A stretch of DNA of 64,000 nt from Candidatus Omnitrophica bacterium UBA6210 (GTDB lineage Bacteria > Omnitrophota > Gorgyraeia > Velamenicoccales > Velamenicoccaceae). Positions 53,283-62,386 of the stretch are shown one piece after another; the stretch's first letter is position 1, and the number at the start of each line of letters is the position of its first letter. A program made the position numbers and the translations under genes. The stretch lies in the NCBI GenBank assembly GCA_002421805.1, contig DISM01000002.1, positions 1 through 64,000 of the forward strand, in the 5' to 3' direction. Under the pieces are notes generated by a model. The model was given only the letters and a program-made list of their open reading frames with translations. It did not search any database and was not told where the DNA came from.

Positions 53283-54008
53283 TTGTCAACGCCGGATATT
53301 AGCGCGGAGCTAAAAAAACTCGTCGAACTCCAGGAACTGGACAAGCGCATATTTGATCTTAAGCAGAAAAAGGAAGAAGTCCCTGTCCTCCTGGAAAGAT
53401 TGCAGAAGGCATTCGAAGATAAGAAAGCCAATTACAAATCCCTGGAAAGCAACCTGCAAAAAATGCAGCTCAAACAGAAAGAGAAAGAGGGGGACCTGGG
53501 CGCCAAGGAAGAAGGCATCAAAAAATCCCAATCTCAGCTGGGGGTCCTCAAAACCAACAAGGAATACCAGGCCAAGCTTGCGGAGATCGAAAGCCTGAAA
53601 GCCGACAAATCCGTCATCGAAGAAGAGATCCTCAGGCTGATGGATGAGATCGAAACGGCCAAAAAGGCCCTGGATGAGGAAAAAAAGGTCCTTGCCGGAG
53701 AAGAAAAAGTCTATAACGAAGAAAAAAGGGCAGTTGAGGAGCAGGCGAAGGACACAGATGCCTCCCTGCAGGCCGAGGAAGGAAAAAGACAGATCGCGGC
53801 GGCGGGCATCGACAAAAAAATCCTCCAGGCCTACGAACACATCCTCCATGGCCGCGGCGGCGTGGCGCTGGTACAGGTTTCGAACAACTCCTGTGAAGGA
53901 TGCCACATGCGCGTCCCTCACCAGGTGATCAACGAGATCAAGATGTATAATCGCCTGATCACTTGCGAGAATTGCAATAGGATCCTTTATCTTGAGGAAG
54001 GCGAATAG
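53283..54008 (+). CDS. Coiled-coil zinc-ribbon protein
   Basis: A 241-aa protein: residues about 5-175 are one long charged coiled coil, and the end holds a C4 zinc ribbon, CEGCHMRVP and CENCNRIL. This is the architecture of the C4-type zinc-ribbon (zf-RING_7) proteins often next to RNase H or NIF3 genes; proposed to bind nucleic acid. It starts with TTG, supported by AAGGAG 8 bases upstream and lack of a nearby ATG. It is followed by the RNase H gene after 11 nt. Confidence 0.85.
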   Translation: MSTPDISAELKKLVELQELDKRIFDLKQKKEEVPVLLERLQKAFEDKKANYKSLESNLQKMQLKQKEKEGDLGAKEEGIKKSQSQLGVLKTNKEYQAKLAEIESLKADKSVIEEEILRLMDEIETAKKALDEEKKVLAGEEKVYNEEKRAVEEQAKDTDASLQAEEGKRQIAAAGIDKKILQAYEHILHGRGGVALVQVSNNSCEGCHMRVPHQVINEIKMYNRLITCENCNRILYLEEGE

Positions 54009-54019
54009 CTCTTATTACC

Positions 54020-54496
54020 ATGGACATCTATATTGACGGTTCTTCCATGGGCAATCCCGGCGACGCCGGGGTGGGCGTCATTTTCTCCCAGGCAGAGGTC
54101 CCGGTCAAAAATATATCCAGATACATCGGCCGCCAGACCAACAATGTCGCTGAATACACGGCCCTGATTACGGCCCTCCGGGAAGCCCTGGAGATGAACG
54201 TGCGAAAAGTGACCATCTTTTCCGACAGCCAATTGCTGTGCCGCCAGATCAGCGGAGAATACAAGGTCAAAAACAAAAATATCCAACACCTGTTCGAACA
54301 GGCTAAAACGCTTTTACGAGACTTCGATACCTGTCGCATTCAACAGATCCCGAGGGAACTCAATAAAGGCGCCGATAAACTGGCGCGTTTGGCTATAAAA
54401 GAAGAACGTTCCAAAATAGGCAGGATAGCCGCCCATGGAAGCCTGAAGGTTTCCGGGGAGGAAAGTCCGAGCTCTAGAGGACAACGCAGCGGGTAA
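54020..54496 (+). CDS. RNase HI-like protein overlapping rnpB
   Basis: A 158-aa RNase H-fold protein: YIDGSSMGNPGDAGVGV with the first catalytic Asp, NNVAEYTALITALREAL with the Glu, FSDSQLLCRQISG with the second Asp and ELNKGADKLARLAI with the last. The domain ends by about residue 132; the last 26 residues are encoded by the 5' part of the RNase P RNA gene and look like read-through of structured RNA. It probably removes RNA from hybrids. Whether the tail is needed is unknown. Confidence 0.85.
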   Translation: MDIYIDGSSMGNPGDAGVGVIFSQAEVPVKNISRYIGRQTNNVAEYTALITALREALEMNVRKVTIFSDSQLLCRQISGEYKVKNKNIQHLFEQAKTLLRDFDTCRIQQIPRELNKGADKLARLAIKEERSKIGRIAAHGSLKVSGEESPSSRGQRSG

Positions 54497-54816
54497 TAAC
54501 CGCCTCCGTTACTTCATGTAACGGACGGATCAGAGCCACAGAGACGAGTCCCGCCACAAATGCGTCGGCGGGGGTGAAACGCGGCAATCTCTGCGTAGAG
54601 CAATGCCAAGTAGGCTCCGACATCCTGGATAACAGGAATAGGGTTGTCCGCCTGAACATCGTGTGTCGGAACGGGTTGGCTGCTAGATCCCGCCGAGCAA
54701 TCGGAGGGAGAAGTCAAATGGCTATCGCCCCCGCCGTTTTGTTTCGCTTTCGGTGGAACCGAACGAACCAAAACGAAACAGCGGGGGAGACAGAACTCGG
54801 CTTATATGCCTATTTT
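54413..54816 (+). ncRNA. rnpB: RNase P RNA (class A)
   Basis: The catalytic RNA that matures tRNA 5' ends. The 5' conserved core GGGGAGGAAAGTCCGAGCTC lies at about 54457-54476, the middle has GGGTGAAACGCGGC and the 3' core ACAGAACTCGGCTTATA at about 54790-54806. The ends pair exactly (AAAATAGGCA at 54413-54422 with TGCCTATTTT at 54807-54816), giving helix P1 and boundaries. Its first 84 nt overlap the RNase H gene. About 404 nt. Confidence 0.9.
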
Positions 54817-54825
54817 GACGTCGCC

Positions 54826-54865
54826 TCAACCTATGTCCGTCCTTTCAGGGACGGACATAGGTTGA
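54826..54865. repeat. Perfect 17-bp stem hairpin after rnpB
   Basis: TCAACCTATGTCCGTCC and its exact complement enclose a 6-base loop. It could stop rnpB transcription, but A residues rather than T follow on the + strand, so it is not a standard terminator. It may instead stabilise or process the RNA 3' end or be a REP-like element. Confidence 0.7.
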
Positions 54866-54992
54866 AAAAACACACAGGATTCTCGAATCAACAGATACAG
54901 AGGAAACGACCTCCCGTCTCTCGGACAACCGCTGAGGGAGACCCGGGGTCTATTTCAAACGAAAAGATCCAGCGGGAAATTGTGAGGTTAGA

Positions 54993-55745
54993 ATGTCAGG
55001 TCATTCAAAGTGGGCAAGTATCAAACACAAGAAGGCAGCGATCGATGCCAAGCGCGGCCAGCTCTTCACGAAACTGATCAAAGAGCTGACGGCGGCCGCA
55101 CGTTCCGGCGGTGGTAATATGGAAACGAATATCCGTCTGCGTACGGCCGTGGCAAAAGCCAAAGAAGGAAACATGCCGTGGGACAATATCGAAAAGGCGA
55201 TCATGAGGGGTACAGGCGAGCTCCCGGGCGTCACCTATGAAGAAGTAACCTATGAAGGGTATGGTCCGGCAGGTATCGCCATCATGATCGACGCCGTCAC
55301 AGACAACAAGAACAGAACGACGGCGGAACTAAGGAACATGATGTCTAAAAAAGGCGGCAATATGGCCCAGGCCGGAGCCGTAAATTTCCTGTTCCAGAAA
55401 AAAGGTTTCCTGACGGTCGACAAGAAAGCCATCGGGGAAGACAAGCTCATGGACATCGTGCTCAATGCGGGGGCCGAGGACATGAAAAGCGAAGCCGACG
55501 TCTACGAGATCACAACGCAGCCGCATGACCTGGAATCCGTGAAGAACGCCTTGACGGCCGCCAAGATCCCGTTTGAGAACGCCGAGCTCACCATGATCCC
55601 GACCTCGACCATCAAGATCACGGAAAAAAATACGGCCAACACAATCCTGTCACTTATGGATGCCCTGGAAGAACACGAAGATGTCCAGCACGTCTATGCT
55701 AATTTTGACATCCCGGATGAACTGATCGAATCAACCGGAGAATAA
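54993..55745 (+). CDS. YebC/PmpR-family protein
   Basis: A 250-aa protein: MSGHSKWASIKHKKAAIDAKRGQLFTKLIKELTAAARSGGGN is the invariant start, followed by AVAKAKEGNMPWDNIEKAIMRGTG and YEGYGPAGIAIMIDAVTDNKNRT. The family includes transcription regulators and, as shown recently for some members, factors easing ribosome stalling at proline runs. Position before ruvC is the classic arrangement. Confidence 0.97.
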   Translation: MSGHSKWASIKHKKAAIDAKRGQLFTKLIKELTAAARSGGGNMETNIRLRTAVAKAKEGNMPWDNIEKAIMRGTGELPGVTYEEVTYEGYGPAGIAIMIDAVTDNKNRTTAELRNMMSKKGGNMAQAGAVNFLFQKKGFLTVDKKAIGEDKLMDIVLNAGAEDMKSEADVYEITTQPHDLESVKNALTAAKIPFENAELTMIPTSTIKITEKNTANTILSLMDALEEHEDVQHVYANFDIPDELIESTGE

Positions 55746-55753
55746 TAAAACAG

Positions 55754-56242
55754 ATGCTCATCCTCGGCATTGACCCGGGATTGCACGTAACAGGTTACGG
55801 CCTCATTGAAGCCGACAGGCACGGTTTTACCGTCAAAAGGTCGGGCTTTATCAAAACACGGATGAAAGATGAATTGCCGAAGCGCCTGTCGCAGATCCAC
55901 AGAGAGCTGACGGACATCCTGGAGAAGTACAAACCCAACGCCCTTGTGCTGGAAAAACTGTATGCGCACTATAAGCACCCCCTGACGGCATCTCTGCTCG
56001 GACACGCCCGCGGGGTCATCTGCATGCTGGCGGAGGAAAAAAAGGTCGCCTTCTTCGAATATCCGGCCACGCGCGTCAAACAGGTCACCACGGGGCATGG
56101 GCACGCATCCAAAGAACAGGTGCAGAAAATGATCGAGCACATGTTCGGCGCTGCGCGTGAATCCTTCGGACCCGTCGATACGACAGATGCCATCTCGCTG
56201 GCCGTGACGCACGCTTTGACGATCCGGGCCAAACTATTATGA
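55754..56242 (+). CDS. ruvC: Holliday junction resolvase RuvC
   Basis: A 162-aa endonuclease that cuts Holliday junctions. ILGIDPGLHVTGYGLIE has the first Asp, VLEKLYAHYKHPLTASLLGHARGVI the Glu region and DTTDAISLAVTHA the C-terminal acidic pair. Its end overlaps ruvA by 4 nt. Confidence 0.96.
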   Translation: MLILGIDPGLHVTGYGLIEADRHGFTVKRSGFIKTRMKDELPKRLSQIHRELTDILEKYKPNALVLEKLYAHYKHPLTASLLGHARGVICMLAEEKKVAFFEYPATRVKQVTTGHGHASKEQVQKMIEHMFGAARESFGPVDTTDAISLAVTHALTIRAKLL

Positions 56243-56901
56243 TCGCACGCATCGGCGGCAAACTGATAGAGAAACGGAAAAACTCGGTCGTCCTGGAAAA
56301 CCAGGGCATCGCCTACGAAGTCTTTTTGCCTGTGATCACCATGGCGGCGATCGACAACCACGTCGACCAAGACGGATGTGTGCGCTTCATCACATATCAC
56401 TATCACCAACTGGAACCGTCACGCAGCACGCCTGTCCTGATCGGGTTCTTGAACGAGATCGAAAAAGAATTCTTTGAGGAATTCATCACTGTCTCCGGCA
56501 TCGGGCCTAAAGCGGCACTGCGCGCCATCAATACGTCGATCGCCGCCATTGCCCGCGCCATCGACGAAGCCGATGTCGCTTTTTTGAGGTCTCTACCAGG
56601 CATCGGCCCTCAGCGGGCCAAAGAGATCATTGCCAAGCTGCAGGGAAAGATCGGGAAATTCGGTCTGATCCAAGAAGAAGGCGCCTCCAAGACGTCGGCC
56701 CTGCCGAAAAATATCATCGACGAAGCCGTAGACATCCTCATGCAGCTAGAGTATAAAAAGCACGAAGCCAAAGAAATGATCCAGGAGGCCATGAAAAAGC
56801 AATCGCTGTTCAAGGACGCGGAAGAACTACTGAATTTCGTTTACAAACAACGCATCAATTCTTCGTCTTCCCCGGCATTGCGCCGGGCACGGCCGGAGTG
56901 A
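56239..56901 (+). CDS. ruvA: Holliday junction helicase subunit RuvA
   Basis: A 220-aa branch-migration protein: MIARIGGKLIEKRKNSVVLENQGIAYEVFLP forms the OB-fold start, FITVSGIGPKAALRAI and FLRSLPGIGPQRAKEIIAKLQGKIG are the helix-hairpin-helix motifs, and a C-terminal RuvB-binding domain follows (ALPKNIIDEAVDILMQLEYKKHEAKEM). Slightly longer than typical. ruvB is not in the window. Confidence 0.96.
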   Translation: MIARIGGKLIEKRKNSVVLENQGIAYEVFLPVITMAAIDNHVDQDGCVRFITYHYHQLEPSRSTPVLIGFLNEIEKEFFEEFITVSGIGPKAALRAINTSIAAIARAIDEADVAFLRSLPGIGPQRAKEIIAKLQGKIGKFGLIQEEGASKTSALPKNIIDEAVDILMQLEYKKHEAKEMIQEAMKKQSLFKDAEELLNFVYKQRINSSSSPALRRARPE

Positions 56902-56934
56902 TGCGCAGAAAAAAACTAAAATATTAGGTGCCTC

Positions 56935-57672
56935 ATGACGGATATGCTCGATCCCAATCAAGTCAAAACAGACATGGAAGCCCTGATCTTTGTGAGCAAC
57001 AAACCGTTGCTCCTGGAAGACATCAAAAAAGTATTCACGAACCTTCAGACATCCGAGATCCGCGACCTGATCGAATCCCTCAAAAAAGAGCATGAGGAAC
57101 GTTCCAGCGGCATACGCATCATCGAGATCGCCGGCGGATTTCAAATGGTAACAGCGCCAGAGAGCGCCGGCACGATCAAGGAATTCTATAAGATCAAGCA
57201 TACGGAAAAACTGACCGGCCCATCCCTGGAGGCCCTGGCGATCATCGCCTACAAGCAGCCGGTGACACGTATCGATATCGAGGCCGTGCGGGGGGTCAAT
57301 TGTGACGGTGTCGTCAAAAGCCTGCTTGAGAAAAACCTGATCCGCATCGTCGGACGCAAAGAAGTGATCGGCCGTCCGTTTGTCTATGGAACCACTCGCT
57401 TCTTCTTGGACTATTTCGGGCTTAAATCTCTAAACGAGCTGCCCAAGATCGAAGAATTCGCCCAACAAGATATGCTCATGAACATGAAGCTGGCTTCGGG
57501 CGAAGGCGAGATCACGCCGCTCTCGAGCGAAGAAGAGCGGACCCTGACCCTGGAATCAAGCGCCGCAGAAACGGCGTCACCATTGCCCGAAGAGACCAAA
57601 GGACCGGCCCCGGAAGGAACATCGCAAGAGACAGAGTCTTCCATCCTTAAGGAGACGACAGATGGCCATTAA
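56935..57672 (+). CDS. scpB: Segregation and condensation protein ScpB
   Basis: A 245-aa ScpB with winged-helix domains: ALIFVSNKPLLLEDIKKVF, GIRIIEIAGGFQMVTAPES and LEALAIIAYKQPVTRIDIEAVRGVN with GRPFVYGTTRFFLDYFGL. The last 60 residues are an acidic Ser/Pro/Glu-rich tail. It joins SMC (39338) and kleisin ScpA; no ScpA gene is in the window. Its end overlaps pheA by 11 nt. Confidence 0.93.
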   Translation: MTDMLDPNQVKTDMEALIFVSNKPLLLEDIKKVFTNLQTSEIRDLIESLKKEHEERSSGIRIIEIAGGFQMVTAPESAGTIKEFYKIKHTEKLTGPSLEALAIIAYKQPVTRIDIEAVRGVNCDGVVKSLLEKNLIRIVGRKEVIGRPFVYGTTRFFLDYFGLKSLNELPKIEEFAQQDMLMNMKLASGEGEITPLSSEEERTLTLESSAAETASPLPEETKGPAPEGTSQETESSILKETTDGH

Positions 57673-58723
57673 ACGCATACGCAAAGATATCGACGCGATC
57701 GACAGGGAAATCGTCGGGCTGCTCAACAAACGTGCCTGCCGGATCCTCGAGATCGGAAAAATGAAAAACAAAACAGGAGAGGCGGTCTACGCGCCTGCCA
57801 GGGAAAACGAAGTCCTCTCGAAGATCATCCGGGAGAACCACGGCCCTCTCAACAAGGAAACGCTGATCGCGATCTGGCGCGAGATCATGAGCGCCTCCCT
57901 GGCCATGGAAAAACCTCTCGTGATCGCATACCTGGGGCCCCGGACCACATTCTCGCATTTGGCGGCGCTTAAAAAATTCGGGTCCAGCGTCTCGTATCTC
58001 TCCTGTAATACCATTACGGACGTATTCATGGAGGTAGAAAAGGACAATGCGGATTACGGCGTCATCCCGATAGAGAACTCCATCGAGGGCGCCATCTCAC
58101 ACACGCTCGACATGCTCGTCGATTCGGACCTTAGCATCTGTTCCCAGGTGATGCTGGATATTTCGCACAATCTGTTGTCAAAACACCCGAAGAACGCGAT
58201 CGTCAATATCTACTCCAACCCCCAGGTCTTCGGCCAATGCCGCCTGTGGCTGGAAAGCAATTTGCCGAAGGCCGATCTGATCGAAGTTTCCAGCACAACA
58301 CGCGCCGCTCAGATCGCAGCCAAGGAACCCCGTTCGGCCTGCATTGCGTCGCTTCTGGCCGCCAAAGAATACGGCCTGAAGATCGTCGCCAGGGAGATCG
58401 AAGACAGCCCGCATAACATCACGCGGTTTCTGGTGGTCGGAAAATCCCAGGCGCAAAGAACGGGACACGACAAGACATCGATCATGTTCTCGATCAAAGA
58501 CAGGGTGGGGGCCCTGCACGATATGCTTCTGCCTTTCAAAAAATACGGCATCAACCTGACCAAGATCGAATCGCGGCCGTCCAAACGCAAGGCATGGGAT
58601 TACTTCTTCTTCGTAGACTTGGCTGGACACGTCCAGGACGACAAGGTCAAAAAGGCCCTCAGGGCCCTGGAAGACAAGTGCAAATTCCTCAAAGTCCTGG
58701 GATCATACCCTGTCGCAGAGTAA
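57662..58723 (+). CDS. pheA: Chorismate mutase/prephenate dehydratase
   Basis: A 353-aa bifunctional P-protein for phenylalanine synthesis. Chorismate mutase at about 1-85 (RIRKDIDAIDREIVGLLNKRACRILEIGKMK), prephenate dehydratase at about 90-265 (AYLGPRTTFSHLAA, DYGVIPIENSIEGAISHTLDML), and an ACT domain after about 275 (FSIKDRVGALHDMLLPF and the ESRPSKRKAWDYFFFVD phenylalanine site), implying feedback control. First of a pheA-hisC-DAHP synthase-tyrA run. Confidence 0.96.
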   Translation: MAIKRIRKDIDAIDREIVGLLNKRACRILEIGKMKNKTGEAVYAPARENEVLSKIIRENHGPLNKETLIAIWREIMSASLAMEKPLVIAYLGPRTTFSHLAALKKFGSSVSYLSCNTITDVFMEVEKDNADYGVIPIENSIEGAISHTLDMLVDSDLSICSQVMLDISHNLLSKHPKNAIVNIYSNPQVFGQCRLWLESNLPKADLIEVSSTTRAAQIAAKEPRSACIASLLAAKEYGLKIVAREIEDSPHNITRFLVVGKSQAQRTGHDKTSIMFSIKDRVGALHDMLLPFKKYGINLTKIESRPSKRKAWDYFFFVDLAGHVQDDKVKKALRALEDKCKFLKVLGSYPVAE

Positions 58724-58742
58724 CGGCAGCATCGGATAACAT

Positions 58743-59831
58743 ATGGAACTGATACGCAAAGATATCGATAATATCGACGCTTACAAGCCGGGCAAGCCCA
58801 TCGAAGAGGTCAAGCGGGAACTCGGCATTGCCGACGTCACAAAGTTGGCGTCCAACGAGAACGCGCTCGGACCTTCTCCGCTGGCGATCAACGCCGCAAG
58901 AAAAGCCCTGCCGGCGTTGAACCGCTACCCGGAAGGAAGCTGTCATTATCTCAAACGCAAGCTCGCACGGATGCTTGGCGTCAGGGAAGGCAATCTCCTG
59001 TTCGGCAACGGTTCGGATGAGCTCATTGACGTGATCCTGAAAACCATCAAGGCCCCGGATGCCGAGATCATCACGGCGGACGTTACCTTCGTTGAATACA
59101 AGATCAGCGGCTCTATCAACGGTTTCCGGGTGATCGCCGTCCCGCTGAAAGACTTCACCTTTGACCTGGAGGCGATGGCCGGCCGTATCACGCCGAAAAC
59201 AAAAGCCATCTTTATCGCCAATCCCAACAATCCGACAGGGACATACGTCACGGCCCGGGCGGTACTCGATTTTCTCGACCGGATCCCGCAGGGAGTCCTG
59301 GCCGTCTTCGATGAAGCCTACGTTGAATTTGCGCAACAAGAGGATTTTCCCAAGACCCTGGAACTCGTGGGCCGCAAAAATATCGCGGTCCTCAGGACTT
59401 TTTCCAAGATCTACGGCCTGGCAGGATTGCGTGTCGGCTACATGATTGCCGACGAGGAATTCGTCGCTGCGGCGGAACGCATCCGTCAGCCGTTCAACGT
59501 CAATTCCGTTGCCCAAGCCGCGGCCTGCGCCGCCCTGGATGACAAGGCGTTCGTACGCAAGAGTTTGGCCCTCGTTGCACAGGAAATGAGATTCATGGAG
59601 AATGCCCTGGCAGAACTCGGCGTCTGGTTCAAAAAAAGCGCAACGAATTTTATTTTCGTGCGCACGGACATGGACGCCAGGAGCCTCTTCAGGGAACTGC
59701 TCAAAAAGGGCGTCATCATCCGCGAAATGAGCCAATACAATCTGGATAATTATTCCCGCATCACCATCGGGACGAGGCGGGAAAATATAAAATTGATCCG
59801 TGCACTCAAAGACATATTGAACCATCAGTAA
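58743..59831 (+). CDS. hisC: Histidinol-phosphate/aromatic aminotransferase
   Basis: A 362-aa class I/II PLP enzyme. KLASNENALGPSP near the start, IFIANPNNPTGTYV, VFDEAYVEF and the PLP lysine K222 in FSKIYGLAGLRVGY. HisC-type enzymes act in histidine synthesis but also transaminate aromatic keto acids; its place between pheA and tyrA suggests phenylpyruvate and hydroxyphenylpyruvate as substrates here. Confidence 0.93.
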   Translation: MELIRKDIDNIDAYKPGKPIEEVKRELGIADVTKLASNENALGPSPLAINAARKALPALNRYPEGSCHYLKRKLARMLGVREGNLLFGNGSDELIDVILKTIKAPDAEIITADVTFVEYKISGSINGFRVIAVPLKDFTFDLEAMAGRITPKTKAIFIANPNNPTGTYVTARAVLDFLDRIPQGVLAVFDEAYVEFAQQEDFPKTLELVGRKNIAVLRTFSKIYGLAGLRVGYMIADEEFVAAAERIRQPFNVNSVAQAAACAALDDKAFVRKSLALVAQEMRFMENALAELGVWFKKSATNFIFVRTDMDARSLFRELLKKGVIIREMSQYNLDNYSRITIGTRRENIKLIRALKDILNHQ

Positions 59832-59860
59832 ATTAATGGTTCGGTAAAGGAGGACTTTAA

Positions 59861-60877
59861 ATGATTATCGTTCTGCGGCCAGACGCCAAAAAAGAAGACA
59901 TCGACCACATCCTAGACCGCGCCGACAAGTTGGGGCTCAAACCCCATATCTCCAAAGGCACAGAGAGGACGATCATCGGGCTGATCGGCCCCGAAGACGC
60001 GCTCAGGGCCATCCCGCTGGAGGCCTTTCACGGCGTAGAAAACGTCATCCCGATCCTGGCGCCCTACAAACTCGTCTCCCGTGAATTCAAAAAAGAGAAT
60101 TCGGTCGTCCCTATCGGGGAGCACCTGAAGATCGGCGGCAAAAAGATCATCGTCCTTGCCGGCCCTTGCGCCATTGAGAACGAAGACCTTTTGCTGGAGA
60201 TAGGCGAAGAGGTCAAATTTGCCGGGGCATCCGTTTTGCGCGGCGGCGCCTACAAGCCGAGGACGTCTCCCTATGCCTTCCAGGGCATGGGCCTGGAAGG
60301 CCTCAAGATCCTCTCGCGCGTCAGCAAAAAACTGAACATGCCGACGGTCACGGAAGTCATGGACGTACGCGACGTCGGGACGGTCGCGCAATATGCCGAC
60401 ATCCTGCAGATCGGCGCGCGCAACATGCAGAATTTCACACTCTTGAAAGAGGTCGGCCTGACCCGCAAACCTGTCCTGCTCAAAAGAGGCTTGGCGAACA
60501 CCGTCAAGGAACTCCTCATGTCGGCGGAATACATCATGGCCGAAGGCAACCATAACGTCATCCTCTGCGAACGGGGCATCAGGACTTTTGAAGACGCGAC
60601 GCGCAACACCTTCGACGTCAGCGCCATACCCGTCGTCAAACAGCTTTCGCATCTGCCCATTATCGCAGACCCGAGCCACGCCGCGGGCAAATGGAACCTG
60701 GTCGCGCCCCTGGCCTGTGCTGCTGTTGCCGCCGGTGCCGATGGCCTCATCATTGAAGCCCATACAAAACCCGAAGAAGCCCTTTCGGACGGAGCACAAT
60801 CGCTCCTGCCGGAAAAGCTGACAACCCTTATGCAAAGCCTGGAAAAGATCGCGCTGGCGATCCACAGGGAAATGTGA
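59861..60877 (+). CDS. 3-deoxy-7-phosphoheptulonate synthase (type I-beta)
   Basis: A 338-aa DAHP synthase, the first step of the shikimate pathway. Residues 1-70 are the ferredoxin-like regulatory domain (IVLRPDAKKEDIDHILDRADKLGL), as in the Thermotoga enzyme of equal length; the barrel follows with VLAGPCAIENEDLL, LRGGAYKPRTSPYAFQGMG, LQIGARNMQNF, and IADPSHAAGKWNLV. A GGAGG ribosome site precedes the ATG. It overlaps tyrA by one base. Confidence 0.96.
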   Translation: MIIVLRPDAKKEDIDHILDRADKLGLKPHISKGTERTIIGLIGPEDALRAIPLEAFHGVENVIPILAPYKLVSREFKKENSVVPIGEHLKIGGKKIIVLAGPCAIENEDLLLEIGEEVKFAGASVLRGGAYKPRTSPYAFQGMGLEGLKILSRVSKKLNMPTVTEVMDVRDVGTVAQYADILQIGARNMQNFTLLKEVGLTRKPVLLKRGLANTVKELLMSAEYIMAEGNHNVILCERGIRTFEDATRNTFDVSAIPVVKQLSHLPIIADPSHAAGKWNLVAPLACAAVAAGADGLIIEAHTKPEEALSDGAQSLLPEKLTTLMQSLEKIALAIHREM

Positions 60878-61710
60878 TGCGCAAGCCCCTATTCCGTAAG
60901 ATAACGATCGTGGGCGTCGGCCTTTTGGGCGGCTCGATCGGCATGGCCGTCAAAAAACAAAACATAAGCCAAGAAGTCTGCGGCTATTTCCGGGACAAAA
61001 AGAAAATCGCGGCTGCCAAAAGACAGGGCGCGATCGATACGGGAACGAACAATTTTGCCGGCGCCGTCAAACACAGCGACCTTATCATTTTGTGCTCGCC
61101 TGTCGAGGACATCAAAGCCAAGCTCAGAGAACTCAAGCGCCTGGGGATCGCCAAAACACTCATCACGGACGTCGGAAGCACAAAAACCGAAATCATCCAA
61201 GCGGCCAAAGGATTGAATTTCGTCGGAAGCCACCCCCTGGCGGGTTCAGAACAGAGCGGAGTCGCCTACGGACGCGCTGACCTTTTTGAAGGCTCTGTCT
61301 GTATCGTCACGCCAGACCAGGCAACGGACGCCAGTGTGCGTGCCGTCTGCCGGCTCTGGAAAACCCTGGGCAGCCGTGTTACCATCCTGCCTGCCCGACA
61401 ACACGATGTCGCGCTGGCATTTACCAGCCACTTGCCGCATGCCGTCGCTTACGCTCTTGCCGCCGTCATGCCGGATCACTGCGAACAGTTCGCGGCCGGC
61501 GGCCTGAGAGATACAACGCGCATCGCCCTGTCCCATCCGGAAGTCTGGAGCGACATCTTCCTGTCCAACAAGGACAATGTCCTCAAATCTCTCCATGCTT
61601 TCGAACGATCGCTCAAACGCCTCAAGAGCGCCATCGCCGCACAAGACAGGAAAGCGCTCAAGAAATTCCTGGTCTGCGTCCGGAATAAGCGCCAACAAAT
61701 CCTCTCTTAA
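60877..61710 (+). CDS. tyrA: Prephenate dehydrogenase
   Basis: A 277-aa dehydrogenase for tyrosine synthesis. ITIVGVGLLGGSIGMAVKK is the nucleotide-binding Gly-rich loop, then ITDVGSTKTEI, GSHPLAGSEQSG (catalytic region), and SHLPHAVAYALA. It starts at the ATG at 60877 in a TGATG overlap with the previous stop; a GTG one codon earlier is possible. cmk begins directly after its stop. Confidence 0.95.
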   Translation: MRKPLFRKITIVGVGLLGGSIGMAVKKQNISQEVCGYFRDKKKIAAAKRQGAIDTGTNNFAGAVKHSDLIILCSPVEDIKAKLRELKRLGIAKTLITDVGSTKTEIIQAAKGLNFVGSHPLAGSEQSGVAYGRADLFEGSVCIVTPDQATDASVRAVCRLWKTLGSRVTILPARQHDVALAFTSHLPHAVAYALAAVMPDHCEQFAAGGLRDTTRIALSHPEVWSDIFLSNKDNVLKSLHAFERSLKRLKSAIAAQDRKALKKFLVCVRNKRQQILS

Positions 61711-62385
61711 ATGACGCAGCTCAAACCCATCGTAGCCATAGACGGCCCCGCAGGCTCTGGAAAAAGCACCGTGGCCCGCGCCGTCGCGCGCAAACTTGGC
61801 CTTTTCTACATCGACACAGGAGCCATGTACAGGGCCCTGGCCCTGAAGGCGCGGCAGGAATCCATCGATCCGGACGATACAGCCGCAGTCATCGCGCTGG
61901 CCCGGCGCACGCGCATCGATCTCTCCTACGACCCTCAAAACGGGACGCTCCGGGTCAAGCTTGACGGACACGACGTATCCGAAGATATCCGCAAGCCGGA
62001 GATCACTGAGCATGTCTCCATCATCGCCAGGATCAAAGAAGTAAGGGATGTCATGGTGGGGCTGCAGAGAAAACTGGCGGAAGGCAGGCGCGCGATCCTG
62101 GAAGGACGAGATATCGGGACCGTCGTCTTTCCCGACGCCTATAAAAAATTTTTCCTGGACGCTGCCTGCGAAGAACGCGTCAGGAGGCGCTATCTTGAAA
62201 TGAAAGAAAAGAACATCCCTGTCGAGCATGAACGCATCCAGACCGACATCGAGACAAGGGACCGCATCGATTCAACCCGCGCCTGCGCCCCCCTCAAGAG
62301 AATGCCGGATGCGGTCTATATCGATACAACCCGGATGACGATCGACGAGGTCGTTGCAGCTGTCATTGCAGAGATCAATCGCTGA
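61711..62385 (+). CDS. cmk: Cytidylate kinase
   Basis: A 224-aa enzyme phosphorylating CMP/dCMP. VAIDGPAGSGKSTVARAVARKLGLFYIDTGAMYRALAL is the P-loop and substrate region; REVRDVM and EGRDIGTVVFPDA complete the family signature. Starts without a gap after tyrA. Confidence 0.97.
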   Translation: MTQLKPIVAIDGPAGSGKSTVARAVARKLGLFYIDTGAMYRALALKARQESIDPDDTAAVIALARRTRIDLSYDPQNGTLRVKLDGHDVSEDIRKPEITEHVSIIARIKEVRDVMVGLQRKLAEGRRAILEGRDIGTVVFPDAYKKFFLDAACEERVRRRYLEMKEKNIPVEHERIQTDIETRDRIDSTRACAPLKRMPDAVYIDTTRMTIDEVVAAVIAEINR

Positions 62386-62386
62386 T

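Noticed and set aside
54574..55077. Open frame of 167 codons
   Set aside because: It lies inside the RNase P RNA and overlaps yebC in another frame.
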